A DNA stretch of 64,000 nucleotides from Microbulbifer sp. TB1203 (GTDB lineage Bacteria; Pseudomonadota; Gammaproteobacteria; Pseudomonadales; Cellvibrionaceae): the NCBI RefSeq assembly GCF_030997045.1, contig NZ_CP116899.1, positions 372,001 to 436,000 of the forward strand, written 5' to 3'. Below the pieces are notes generated by a model that saw nothing but the letters and a program-made list of their open reading frames with translations, had not been told where the DNA came from and searched no databases. Below, one piece after another: positions 16,049 to 24,382 of the stretch; position 1 is the stretch's first letter; the number at the start of each line of letters is the position of its first letter. The position numbers and the translations under genes were made by a program.

Positions 16049-16807
16049 ATGCACAACAAAACCGATCGGGCAGGGAGCGGCGATTGGTCCCGGATCAGCC
16101 GCAGAGACTTGCTAAAGGGCACCTTTGGCGCGGGTACACTGGGACTGACGGTCGGCGGGCTGGCTTCCTTTCCCGGAATCACCTACGCCGCGGCACTGAC
16201 CAAGGAAGAACGCGACAGGATGACCCCGGACCAGGTGCTGGAACTCCTGATGAAGGGCAACAAGCGGTTTCGCGAAGGAAAAATGCTCCAGCACGACTAC
16301 CTGGCCCAGAAAAGGGCAAGCGCTGCCGGGCAGTATCCGGCGGCGGCCATCCTGAGTTGTATGGACTCGCGAACTCCGGCAGAAATTATCCTGGACGCGG
16401 GACTGGGGGAAACCTTTAACGCCCGCATCGCGGGCAATATTTGCACCGACGATATTGTCGGCAGCCTGGAATTCGGCTGCGCCCTGGCGGGGGCAAAGCT
16501 GATCCTAGTCATGGGTCACACCGCCTGCGGCGCGATCCGGGGCGCGATCGACAATGTAGAACTCGGGCATCTCACCGGCCTACTGGAAGTCATTAAACCC
16601 GCCGTAGAAGCTACCAGGTATGACGGCGAGCGCAGCGGCAAAAATGCCGGATTCGTAGATGCGGTGGCGGCCACCAATGCCCGGCTCGCCGTGGATGAAA
16701 TCCGGCGCAGAAGCCCGCTGTTAGCGGATCTGGAAAAAGAGGGCAAGATAAAAATAGTCGGTAGTATGTACCATCTGACCGGGGGCAGAATCGAGCTTGT
16801 TACCTGA
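16049..16807 (+). CDS. beta-class carbonic anhydrase with Tat signal
   Basis: 252 residues. The zinc ligands of beta-carbonic anhydrase are present in SCMDSR (Cys and Asp-Arg dyad) and GHTACGA (His and Cys). The N-terminus carries a twin-arginine signal (SRRDLLKGTFGAGTLGLTVG) followed by ASFPGITYA, so export to the periplasm is predicted, unlike the usual cytoplasmic enzyme. It would interconvert CO2 and bicarbonate outside the inner membrane. The start at 16049 is the only one that gives the signal a normal length. It converges with the SLATT gene. Confidence 0.9.
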   Translation: MHNKTDRAGSGDWSRISRRDLLKGTFGAGTLGLTVGGLASFPGITYAAALTKEERDRMTPDQVLELLMKGNKRFREGKMLQHDYLAQKRASAAGQYPAAAILSCMDSRTPAEIILDAGLGETFNARIAGNICTDDIVGSLEFGCALAGAKLILVMGHTACGAIRGAIDNVELGHLTGLLEVIKPAVEATRYDGERSGKNAGFVDAVAATNARLAVDEIRRRSPLLADLEKEGKIKIVGSMYHLTGGRIELVT

Positions 16808-16874
16808 GGGCCGTCCGGATTGGCCCGGAGTAAATCTTCACGGTAAACGCAGCCGCCTGTAACTTTTCGTGGAA

Positions 16875-17456
16875 TCAGGTCAGGGCGTTTGCCACAGGTT
16901 CAGTCCTCAGTTCCTCGGGTTTTTGACGCATCTGCTGTACCAATGACGGTTCGAGTTGGGCCTTTTTCTGCTGTACCTGCAATGCCCGGCGATAGACCTG
17001 GTCGGCGACAATATATTCCTCGGCGCGCTGATTGATATTGCTGTACCGCTCGTTTAGCTCCTCGATCTTGCGTGACAGATAGTTCAGATCGAGGATGCCG
17101 TCGAAGTAGAGGGCGATCAGTCGCTCGCACTCGCGGGCGATGGCCAGGTACTCGTTGCCCATCTCGCGGTGGCCTTCGTAGTTCTTCTTGAAGTTGAAAA
17201 ACGTCTGCACGCCACCGAGCAGGGCAGTGATCAGTGCCAGCGCGGCGCCGGTCCACTTGGTCCAGTCCGGCAGTTCGGCGTTGATCAACGAAAAAAACAG
17301 CGAGCCCAGGAACAGGTTGATCACCACAATCGGCACACCGCAAAGCACATGCATATTGCGCCCCCTCATGGAGGCGCGGAAATGGCTGTGTTTGCACAGA
17401 TGGGCGTTCCAGCGGAGTTTTTCCAGGACTTCTACGGTGTTGGGGATATTAGCCAT
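16875..17456 (-). CDS. SLATT/DUF4231-type two-TM membrane protein
   Basis: 193 residues. A cytoplasmic N-terminal segment is followed by two adjacent membrane helices (about residues 37-56 and 64-82, VLCGVPIVVINLFLGSLFFS and WTGAALALITALLGGVQTF), then a long helical tail with FKKNYEGHREMGNEYLAIA, characteristic of SLATT domains. SLATT proteins are predicted membrane-perturbing effectors in nucleotide-signal conflict systems. No nucleotidyltransferase or SLOG partner is adjacent, so it is an orphan. The ATG at 17456 is chosen for family fit; a longer frame to 17564 adds an unrelated N-terminus. Confidence 0.75.
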   Translation of the reverse strand: MANIPNTVEVLEKLRWNAHLCKHSHFRASMRGRNMHVLCGVPIVVINLFLGSLFFSLINAELPDWTKWTGAALALITALLGGVQTFFNFKKNYEGHREMGNEYLAIARECERLIALYFDGILDLNYLSRKIEELNERYSNINQRAEEYIVADQVYRRALQVQQKKAQLEPSLVQQMRQKPEELRTEPVANALT

Positions 17457-17751
17457 GAACGGACCGTTCCTTGTGGATATCAACTGTCGGGGCGGCATTG
17501 TGCCTGTCGGCGGTGGGATTCTCAGGGTGCCGGCATTGAAGGTCAAATAGAATCGCCGATCCATTGTTGCGCGGTGGTTATATTTTCAGCGATGAGAGAG
17601 GTTTCGCCCTCCCCTGGGAGGGGGCGGGCAGAAGCTGTCGAATGGTGCCGGAGGCTGAATTGGCCGGGGGCAACCAGGAGAGACCCGAGGTAAGCGGGGT
17701 GGCTATCGGCGTTTCTCCAATGGCCTCTCGCCTAAGTGTTTAGTCCACGGT

Positions 17752-18349
17752 TTACAACAGTTGCTGGAAAAAACGGTCCCGCCTTGGGAGATAGTGATTA
17801 TCGTAATCGAGGGATAGCACTACCTTGTGGGCCCGTCCGACTATCTCTTTTCTGGGGACAAGGCCGATTACGCGGGAGTCGGCGCTGTTGTCCCGATTGT
17901 CGCCCAGGGCGAGATAATAGTCTTGCGGAACACGGACCGGGGAAAAGCTGGACATTGCCGAGCCGCGCTTGTGCAACCGCACCAAGTGCTCCACACCCAG
18001 CAGGTCTTTGCGAACCTCCCGGAAGAAGGGGGACTCGCTGGCGAGCGTATATGACAGGGGTTCGCCATTGATGATCAGCCTGTTGTTGCGCAGCTCCACC
18101 GCATCCCCGGGAATACCCACAACCCGCTTTACGAGCCGATTGCCGCTGGCTTCGGAATCGAATACCACGATATCGCCGCGTTCCGGCTCGCCGAGCCGTG
18201 CCAGTGAGGTGTGGGTGAAGGGAACTCGGATATCGTAGGCCATTTTATCGACAAGGATATAATCGCCTTCCAGTATGGTGGGCTTCATGGATCGGGAACA
18301 GTAGGGTAGAGCGATTCTCCCTGAGTACCCGTGCAAGACCCTGTCTCAT
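17752..18349 (-). pseudogene. signal peptidase I (S26) gene lacking its membrane segment and frameshifted
   Basis: A good start (AAGGAG, 6 bases, ATG at 18349) begins a LepB-like N-terminus, MRQGLARVLRENRSTLLF, but that frame ends after 34 codons. The rest of the peptidase continues in another frame, from about 18310: catalytic Ser in SRSMKPTILEGDYILVDKM, catalytic Lys in RLVKRVVGIPGD, and box E GDNRDNSADSR. What is missing is the transmembrane helix that normally lies between STLLF and the Ser box. An out-of-frame deletion of roughly 60 bases explains this. Translation from a TTG at 18336 would give a soluble, probably useless peptidase. Confidence 0.75.
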
Positions 18350-18578
18350 GGCTAACTCCTTTTCAGTCAGAAAATGATGAGGTTAGGCCGTAAAAACACA
18401 GATGGGTTCCTGAGTTGCGCGTGCTGTCGGTAGCCGTGTGCCGAATGCCGTTGCCTAGAGCACGGGAAATGTGCGTATGCAGGACATGGCGCATGAGGGA
18501 GCGGTGCTCAGTTTGGTGGCGCCGCTGGTTATTGCGGGAATGAGCTGATTGTTGCTGGTTTAGGCGTGCTGTACACAT

Positions 18579-19187
18579 TTACTCACTGTCGGGCTGTGGC
18601 ACCAGGGTTACGTAGCTGCCGGAGATTTCCGCGCGCAAATTCAACTTGTGTGCGACTTCGGTCAGTGCGGCATCCCAAGGTGTATTTTCCAGCTTCAATT
18701 TGTCTATTTTTCCGCTGACTAAGTCTAAGCCACGGATTTTGAGCCCGCCGAATTCGGCAAATAGCTCGATTGCCTGGCGAGCCTCAATATCTTCGAAGTG
18801 CATAGAAAGCGTTTCGTGCACAGGCTGTAGCGGCTTAGCCTCCGTCGGTCCGTTCAGTAACCAAACCGAAGCTACGGAAACCGCCAGGCCGAAGGCCATG
18901 GAGGCAGTGAGAAGGGTTTGATTCTTTCTCTTGCGAGTCTGTAGCAGCAGAGACTGATAATGTAAATTACCGCGGAGGCTATTCTGGTCTACATCGCGAA
19001 ACAAAGTGGTAATATCAGTATTGTAAGCACGGCAGACCTTCTTCAGGATGCCAATCGAAGCCGAAGCTTGATCGTTCTCCAGCTTGGACAGGTAAGACTG
19101 CTCAATACCGATCTTGCGCGCCGCCTCCGTCTGGCTCCAGTTTCGCTCGGCGCGCAATAATTTGAACTGAGTTCCCAAGCTGTTCAT
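18579..19187 (-). CDS. membrane-tethered XRE-type HTH protein with periplasmic STN (secretin N-terminal) domain
   Basis: 202 residues in three parts. Residues 1-65 are an XRE helix-turn-helix (RNWSQTEAARKIGIEQSYLS), residues about 93-112 a single membrane helix (LTASMAFGLAVSVASVWLL), and residues about 122-198 an STN domain as in PilQ and TonB-dependent transducers (LSMHFEDIEARQAIELFAEF, then TPWDAALTEVAHKLNLRAE and a final GSYVTLVP). The layout suggests a one-component transmembrane regulator that senses something in the periplasm. It follows a small secreted STN-like protein by 42 bases, likely in one transcript. The function is not known. Confidence 0.8.
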   Translation of the reverse strand: MNSLGTQFKLLRAERNWSQTEAARKIGIEQSYLSKLENDQASASIGILKKVCRAYNTDITTLFRDVDQNSLRGNLHYQSLLLQTRKRKNQTLLTASMAFGLAVSVASVWLLNGPTEAKPLQPVHETLSMHFEDIEARQAIELFAEFGGLKIRGLDLVSGKIDKLKLENTPWDAALTEVAHKLNLRAEISGSYVTLVPQPDSE

Positions 19188-19229
19188 AAATTAATCTTTG
19201 TAATATATTTGCAGCGAGCTCCCTTTAAG

Positions 19230-19496
19230 TCAGCCCCCGCCGCGGTTATCGTCAGTTGTCGGCTGTTCTCGATCGAATTCTATCAGCATTTTGACGATAT
19301 CTGCGCAATGAATATCTTCAAGCTGCACACTGATTGGTTCATCGGGGTTGTTCAGTTTATAGTCACTGGTTTCTGACGGACATGCCTTGCTCACCACAGT
19401 CCAAACTTCCGAGATAGGCTGCTGCTGGGCTTCCATATTGAGGGCATTGACTTCGGCGTCGACCATCAAAAGAAAAATTATAGTAAAAGTTTTCAT
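19230..19496 (-). CDS. small secreted protein with partial STN-like motif
   Basis: 88 residues with an N-terminal hydrophobic signal (about residues 1-19) and GGGAG-like ribosome binding sequence before the ATG. The mature part has two cysteines (SKACPSE and DIHCADI), which could form a disulfide. ISVQLEDIHCADIVKMLIEF follows the beta-beta-alpha pattern of secretin/TonB short N-terminal domains, the same fold type as in the adjacent HTH protein. I do not recognise the family; the pairing suggests it may interact with the periplasmic domain of its neighbour. Confidence 0.6.
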   Translation of the reverse strand: MKTFTIIFLLMVDAEVNALNMEAQQQPISEVWTVVSKACPSETSDYKLNNPDEPISVQLEDIHCADIVKMLIEFDREQPTTDDNRGGG

Positions 19497-19906
19497 AGTA
19501 ACTCCCTATTGATTTATGGACTGCGATCCAGGCTAGCCGTCACTTGGTATTTTCCCAAGGAATAGTTAGGAATGATGATGAATAGTTCAGAATAGCGCTT
19601 TTCTGTATTGGTACTTGATATAGATGCTGATATGATTATCAGTCGCCTTCCTGACCGAAGTCACCAGTAATGCCGGCATGCCCATACTTACGGCGGCGGA
19701 GATGGTTCAGCAATCAAAGTTTGCGCAAAGGAGAGGGGTGAGAGCGATTTATATCGAGAGCCCCAGCCCCTTTCCCCAAGGGGGAGAAGAGCTGGGGGAG
19801 AGGCTGGACTTCAGATTTGACCGCGGTGGCGATCCCATTGCCAAGCCGTTTACAGCATGGCCATAAATCGATTCCTTCTATTGCTGCTTGGCCTCCCCGA
19901 TCTTGG
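19497..19906. other. gene-free region
   Basis: No convincing gene. The left part is AT-rich and should hold the promoter of the small secreted protein gene. Around 19760-19805 a C/G-rich hairpin (ccccagcccctttcccc with a matching right arm ctgggg) resembles dispersed intergenic repeats and could end the DUF4785 transcript. Confidence 0.4.
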
Positions 19907-21073
19907 CTATTTTAATTCCCAATTGCCATGCAGGTATTCAAGTACTGCCATACGGCCCTGGTCCAGCAACTGAATATTTTGTACACGATAGGGGCCACCC
20001 AGTCCGGAGGATACCAGGGTGCTGTCATCCACCGGTATTTTCATTTCCCGCTGCCCGGGCTCGAACCATTCGGCCTGATAGCTCAGCAGCGTGGGTTTGT
20101 ACTCACCATTGGGAGCAATGCCATATACCAACGCACGGGTTTCATAGCGCCCCGGTTGTTGCACGTCCAGTGCCAATCTCAGACCTTGAGCATCGCTGTA
20201 GACAGAGGAAACTTCAGCGGTTTCTTCGAAGATATTTGCTGAAACCACGGCCACGCGCTCAATAGACTCGTTGCTTGAATTGCGTATGGTAGAGCGTACC
20301 TCGACTTGCCATAGCTCGCCGGGCATGGATGGGGCGTCAACCTTGATTGGCCAGTGTACCCTGTACCGGTTGTTTTCCATTCGTCCGCTCACCGTGTAGC
20401 GTTTGCCGTTGGGCGCCACCAAAGTGGATGAGATGGACTCAATCTTGGCTTTGGACTTTGGGCTGGGTTGGGCGTCCAGAACCAGGTTATCGGAGCGGGA
20501 GAAGCGGGTTTTCGGCGTTTGTACTTCCAGTTCTATATCGCTGTTTTTGTCCAGGACGTAGACGATATAGTCTGTATCATCTTTGGCGTTTCCGTTGGCC
20601 TCCAGCCTGAACTTTCCCCGCCCCATATCCTTTGGCACCCGCATGGCATGAGCACGGCTGTAGAACTTTGGAAAATTCTCTCTCAGACCTTGGGATTTTC
20701 GATGCAGAGCGATGCTGTCATCGTCAACCCGCCGCCGCTGTACGCCGTTGGACAGGGTCATTCCCCGAGGGACTTCCCGGTTGACAATACGTTTTCCATT
20801 TCTGACGCTGTCGAGCGGAGTGATCTGAATCACGGCCTGATCTGCATCTACGGTCAGGTCTACGCCGCTATTCAGCTCTGCGCCGCTGACTTTGCGGAAA
20901 AATACCCGACTTTTTTGTATGGCACCGACATCAGTAAGGCGCTGTGCAATGCTGCTGTCCACATGTTGTGAGAAGCTAATCTTCTCCCGCTTATTGTTGG
21001 CCAGATCCTGGGCAAAGGCCGAGGAGGTAAATACGAGTGCTAAGGTCACCAAATTTATGATTAATGATTTCAT
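19907..21073 (-). CDS. secreted DUF4785-domain protein
   Basis: 388 residues with a signal peptide (about residues 1-21, cleavage near AFA-QD). The C-terminal half is beta-rich, with Ig-like segments (IESISSTLVAPNGKRYTVSG, ELWQVEVRSTIRNSSNESIE), matching DUF4785 as I recall it. No catalytic motif is apparent. It starts 9 bases after the secreted hydrolase gene stops, with GAGGTG before its ATG, so the two are almost certainly made together. A partner or chaperone role for the hydrolase is possible but unproven. Confidence 0.7.
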   Translation of the reverse strand: MKSLIINLVTLALVFTSSAFAQDLANNKREKISFSQHVDSSIAQRLTDVGAIQKSRVFFRKVSGAELNSGVDLTVDADQAVIQITPLDSVRNGKRIVNREVPRGMTLSNGVQRRRVDDDSIALHRKSQGLRENFPKFYSRAHAMRVPKDMGRGKFRLEANGNAKDDTDYIVYVLDKNSDIELEVQTPKTRFSRSDNLVLDAQPSPKSKAKIESISSTLVAPNGKRYTVSGRMENNRYRVHWPIKVDAPSMPGELWQVEVRSTIRNSSNESIERVAVVSANIFEETAEVSSVYSDAQGLRLALDVQQPGRYETRALVYGIAPNGEYKPTLLSYQAEWFEPGQREMKIPVDDSTLVSSGLGGPYRVQNIQLLDQGRMAVLEYLHGNWELK

Positions 21074-21082
21074 TGTGTCACC

Positions 21083-21949
21083 TCAAATGTCGTTTCTTAG
21101 GATAACATCGAGATTAAAGCACTTTCGCCGGCTCTGGTTGTGGCTGAGGGGTTCGCCATCTCGGGTTTTGTCATGGTCGTAGAACCACAGGTTGCCAGCG
21201 GCATTCTGTGACGAGCAGTTGATAAAACCATCAGAGCAGCTGCTCAGCCACTCCTGGGTTACTTCCAGGCCGAGATTTTCCGTGTACCCTCCGCAGTAGC
21301 TGTCGGAGTCCCAGACCGCGGTTTCCACATCCGTGCCCACAATATTCCAGAAACCCACCGGGAGCGACGGACGCCCGGAAGTTCCCAGCAACCAGTTTTC
21401 ATTGTAATAATCCATCCAGCTGGTTTGCTGCATACGCACGGCGTCGTTCTGGTAGCCGAGCAGCCATCCCACCGATGATTCAAATACATTGCCCGCCATC
21501 ACGGCATCCGCCAGAGGCGTGCCCGCACTGGAGGCCGCGATAACATTCACCCAGCGGGTATTTTCAATGATGGTGGAGTAGCGGCTGTCCCAGGTGGGGT
21601 TGGATAATATCCAGCGCATCACATTGCCGCCATTTGAATGGGTGGTAACCACCAGGTCATCAATATTCATGGAAGTTATAAAGTCGTAAAGCTGCGTCGC
21701 CAGACACCCCGCAGCGGCGTCGTCCCACATATACTCTTCAAAATTACAATTGACTATCAGGAGATTGCCGCCGCTGGGTAATCCCTGGCGAATGGACTCC
21801 ACCATTTCATAGGTCCAGTAGTCGTTATAGGCGTCTGATTGATGGCCGGTACCGTGTACCAGAGCAATGCCTGTGGCGGCCTGGGAAGCTGCCGGTATGG
21901 CAAGCATCAGGACCAGCGACACCAGTAGGGAGGTTGTTCGTATTTGCAT
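21083..21949 (-). CDS. secreted alpha/beta hydrolase (lipase/esterase-like)
   Basis: 288 residues with a signal peptide (about residues 1-24). The oxyanion region ALVHGTGHQ, the nucleophile elbow VTTHSNGGNVMRW (Ser in a GxSxG variant beginning with Thr) and a late SHNQSRRKCF His give a plausible Ser-His triad. Several cysteines suggest disulfides in a periplasmic or secreted enzyme. It lies first in a two-gene unit with the DUF4785 gene. The substrate is unknown. Confidence 0.75.
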   Translation of the reverse strand: MQIRTTSLLVSLVLMLAIPAASQAATGIALVHGTGHQSDAYNDYWTYEMVESIRQGLPSGGNLLIVNCNFEEYMWDDAAAGCLATQLYDFITSMNIDDLVVTTHSNGGNVMRWILSNPTWDSRYSTIIENTRWVNVIAASSAGTPLADAVMAGNVFESSVGWLLGYQNDAVRMQQTSWMDYYNENWLLGTSGRPSLPVGFWNIVGTDVETAVWDSDSYCGGYTENLGLEVTQEWLSSCSDGFINCSSQNAAGNLWFYDHDKTRDGEPLSHNQSRRKCFNLDVILRNDI

Positions 21950-22639
21950 GATTGTTTCACCTGCTTTCTCTCTATTGTGGTTAGGTAAGCAATAGGGTTT
22001 TGCCCGGAGAGTGAAAGAGGATTAATGCTTTTGTATTATTTTTATTCTGGATGATTAAGACTAATTAAGATTATGCATTCAGTACCCGGGTACTACATAA
22101 ATGCAAAAATGTGTGCCGTATTACAAAATTTACTCCACCGGAAACTTATCGACCTCGAAAAATAAATGGAACCGGTGTTGGTCTTGATATCAGCTGAATA
22201 CTGTTTTTTCAAGTTAAACTTCAATGCGGTTAACGAAAATCAGTAAATTCGTATTTTGTCATTTCTCTTTGGCATCTGAATTAACCAATAGCAAGTATAT
22301 TGTTATTGAAAGGACAAGATCAGAGTGCGTTATAACGCAGAATTCAACCAGCAAGGTGCCTGTCAAAATTCCACTCCGGATCAAATTGTTAACCGATAGC
22401 GGAAACAAAATATCCCGGAAGGAAAATTGGTATTTTGACTGGGCGGTCGAATGGGCCTGGCTATTCAAGGTTTAGGTTGTGCCGGAAACGCAATTGCCGG
22501 CAGAATCACAATCGGAGCGGAGATCATTATACGAGGTGGCCGACGGCGTCATCGAATGCCCTGCAGGATCGGCCGGATTCCCCGGCCGTTTCCTGCTTTT
22601 GCTGGCGCTTTCGCCTGCATCAGTTCTCTTCTGGGTCCG
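21950..22639. other. AT-rich gene-free region
   Basis: An open frame at 22224-22475 on the plus strand lacks a ribosome binding site and family resemblance, so I do not call it. A perfect palindrome gtacccgggtac lies at 22086-22097 roughly. The right part is more GC-rich. It probably contains the promoter for the secreted hydrolase unit and the end of the CE2-like transcript. Confidence 0.4.
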
Positions 22640-23719
22640 CTACCAACCCATCTTTTGTTTGATAAAGGCGGTGAGTTTCTCCCCGTTGTCGATATGCTGG
22701 GCCACTCGGGGGTGCTGGCCGTAGCCGGTGTAATCGAAGAAGAGGGTGTCCAGCTTCTTGTCGTTGAATTCCGTCTGCATGCGCTTGACCGCTGCGCGGA
22801 TATAGTTAGGCCACTTGTCGTTGGCGGTGGCATCCATACTGCCCAGGGCGGAGATAATCTGTGCGTCGGGGTACTTTGCGCGGATACTGCGTACAAAATC
22901 CACATAGGCCTGGATGCGCTCCTTATCGGAAGGGATGGGCTCCAGGCGCTTCTCCCGGTCGATCAGCCAGCTGTCGTTCTGGAACAGGTTGATCACCACC
23001 ACATCCGGTGTCCAGCGGCTGAAATCCCACTGGGTCTCATTGTCGCCCACTGCACTCAGCTGGTCGTAGTACTGGGGCATGATAAAGGGGAACCAGCTCA
23101 CCATAATGCCGATACCGCTCTTACAGATGGTGTGTAGTTCCGCATCCAGTTTACGAGCGGCGACGGAACCATAGGCCCAGTAGTTGTTCTTCTCCGAGGC
23201 CAGATCGTCGCGGCCGTTGTCCGCACCCTCGTTGCCCATGCCGCAGGTGATGGAATCGCCATAGATTTCCATCCGCCGTTTCGGTCGCGTTGGGGGCGAC
23301 AGCTTGCCGTTGTCATCCAGGAGCAGTCCCTTGAAGGCGGAGGCCCCTTCCTCGCCCTCGGTGCGCTTGTAGATTTCCAGCGTGTGTTTGCCGGGCGCCA
23401 GGGCGCGGGAGATCTCGTAGCTATGCTCGCCCTGCTTAGCCTCCAGTACATAGGGGTGGAGGGTATTGCCGTCCACAATCACGTTGTAATAGTTCCGGCC
23501 CTTCTGGTCGTCCAGCACCAGGCCCAGGCTGGTGCCGGTAAAGTTGGCCTTGATACTGGTGCCCGGCCAGGAGAGCTGGGGGGCTTTCTTGTCGGTGAAG
23601 TCTATGCGGCCGGTGTAGAGCAGTTCCGGGGCATCTGCTTCTATTTTGGCGGCTGCGAGGAGGTCCCCGGATAACAAGGTTAGCCACAGGGATGACGTCA
23701 AGAGAAATAATTTCTTCAT
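22640..23719 (-). CDS. SGNH-type carbohydrate esterase (CE2-like acetylesterase)
   Basis: 359 residues with a signal peptide (about residues 1-23). The N-terminal jelly-roll (LLYTGRIDFTDKKAPQLSWP, SIKANFTGTSLGLVL) is followed by an SGNH hydrolase domain with the Ser in EIYGDSITCGMGNEG, the Asn region NLFQNDSWL and a C-terminal DYTGYGQHPRVAQH His. This two-domain order is typical of carbohydrate esterase family 2, which deacetylates plant polysaccharides such as xylan or mannan. The ATG at 23719 gives a clean signal peptide. It is last in a possible minus-strand operon with an S26 peptidase and a SIMPL protein. Confidence 0.85.
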   Translation of the reverse strand: MKKLFLLTSSLWLTLLSGDLLAAAKIEADAPELLYTGRIDFTDKKAPQLSWPGTSIKANFTGTSLGLVLDDQKGRNYYNVIVDGNTLHPYVLEAKQGEHSYEISRALAPGKHTLEIYKRTEGEEGASAFKGLLLDDNGKLSPPTRPKRRMEIYGDSITCGMGNEGADNGRDDLASEKNNYWAYGSVAARKLDAELHTICKSGIGIMVSWFPFIMPQYYDQLSAVGDNETQWDFSRWTPDVVVINLFQNDSWLIDREKRLEPIPSDKERIQAYVDFVRSIRAKYPDAQIISALGSMDATANDKWPNYIRAAVKRMQTEFNDKKLDTLFFDYTGYGQHPRVAQHIDNGEKLTAFIKQKMGW

Positions 23720-23812
23720 TGGCTTTATATACTGGTTTAGGATGTAATCAGTGTTTGGGTCTAGTGTCCGCACTGAGACCTTAATGTCAAGTTCTATCTC
23801 TTGATTCTACGC

Positions 23813-24352
23813 TTAATCTTTATCGCTAGAATCCCAAATATAAGATACTTTGCCAATCAGATTATTCTGGCTGACAGTGCCAAACATGCGCGAGTCTCGG
23901 CTGTTGCAACGGTTATCACCGACTATGAAAAGCGCCTCGTCGGGAACTGTCGTTTCGGGGAAATCCCGGATATAGCAGACTCCTTCCGGTTTTAAAATAT
24001 AGTTCTCTTCTTGTCGTTGTCCATTAACTATGGCAATAGAATCCTGGACCGATATATTATCTCCAGGCCTGGCCATCACTCTGCCTATAAAAGGGGCATC
24101 CAATTGCGGTGGCTTGTAGACTACTATATCCCCAATTTCTGGCGTTGTATTGGCGTAGGCGAAGGTTTTGACCAGAATATAGTCCCCAGGATTCAACGTC
24201 GGCATCATCGATGCGGATGGAATATGGTAGTACATAATACCCCACATCCTTGCGCGTGGATCCAGGGTGGCAGTGCCGAATGGGTTAATGAGGTACACAG
24301 TCAGAGCTATAACCCCTGTTGCCCCAATAAGGAAAATTGGTAATTTTTTCAT
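23813..24352 (-). CDS. S26-family signal peptidase-like protein with catalytic lysine replaced
   Basis: 179 residues. One N-terminal membrane helix (about 5-22) precedes a LepB-like domain with the Ser box IPSASMMPTLNPGDYILVK (Ser48) and box E GDNRCNSRDSR. Where signal peptidase I has the general-base lysine (IKRAVG in E. coli LepB), this protein reads FIGRVMARPGD, placing Gly90 at the Lys position; box E also has Cys for the first Asp. It is therefore probably inactive or works differently. It lies 30 bases after the SIMPL gene, as if in one operon. Confidence 0.8.
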   Translation of the reverse strand: MKKLPIFLIGATGVIALTVYLINPFGTATLDPRARMWGIMYYHIPSASMMPTLNPGDYILVKTFAYANTTPEIGDIVVYKPPQLDAPFIGRVMARPGDNISVQDSIAIVNGQRQEENYILKPEGVCYIRDFPETTVPDEALFIVGDNRCNSRDSRMFGTVSQNNLIGKVSYIWDSSDKD

Positions 24353-24382
24353 TTCATTCTAGTAAGTATTTGTCGTTATCGG

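Noticed and set aside
22224..22475. Plus-strand frame of 83 codons in the AT-rich gap
   Set aside because: No ribosome binding site, no recognisable domain, and composition as expected from AT-rich non-coding DNA.
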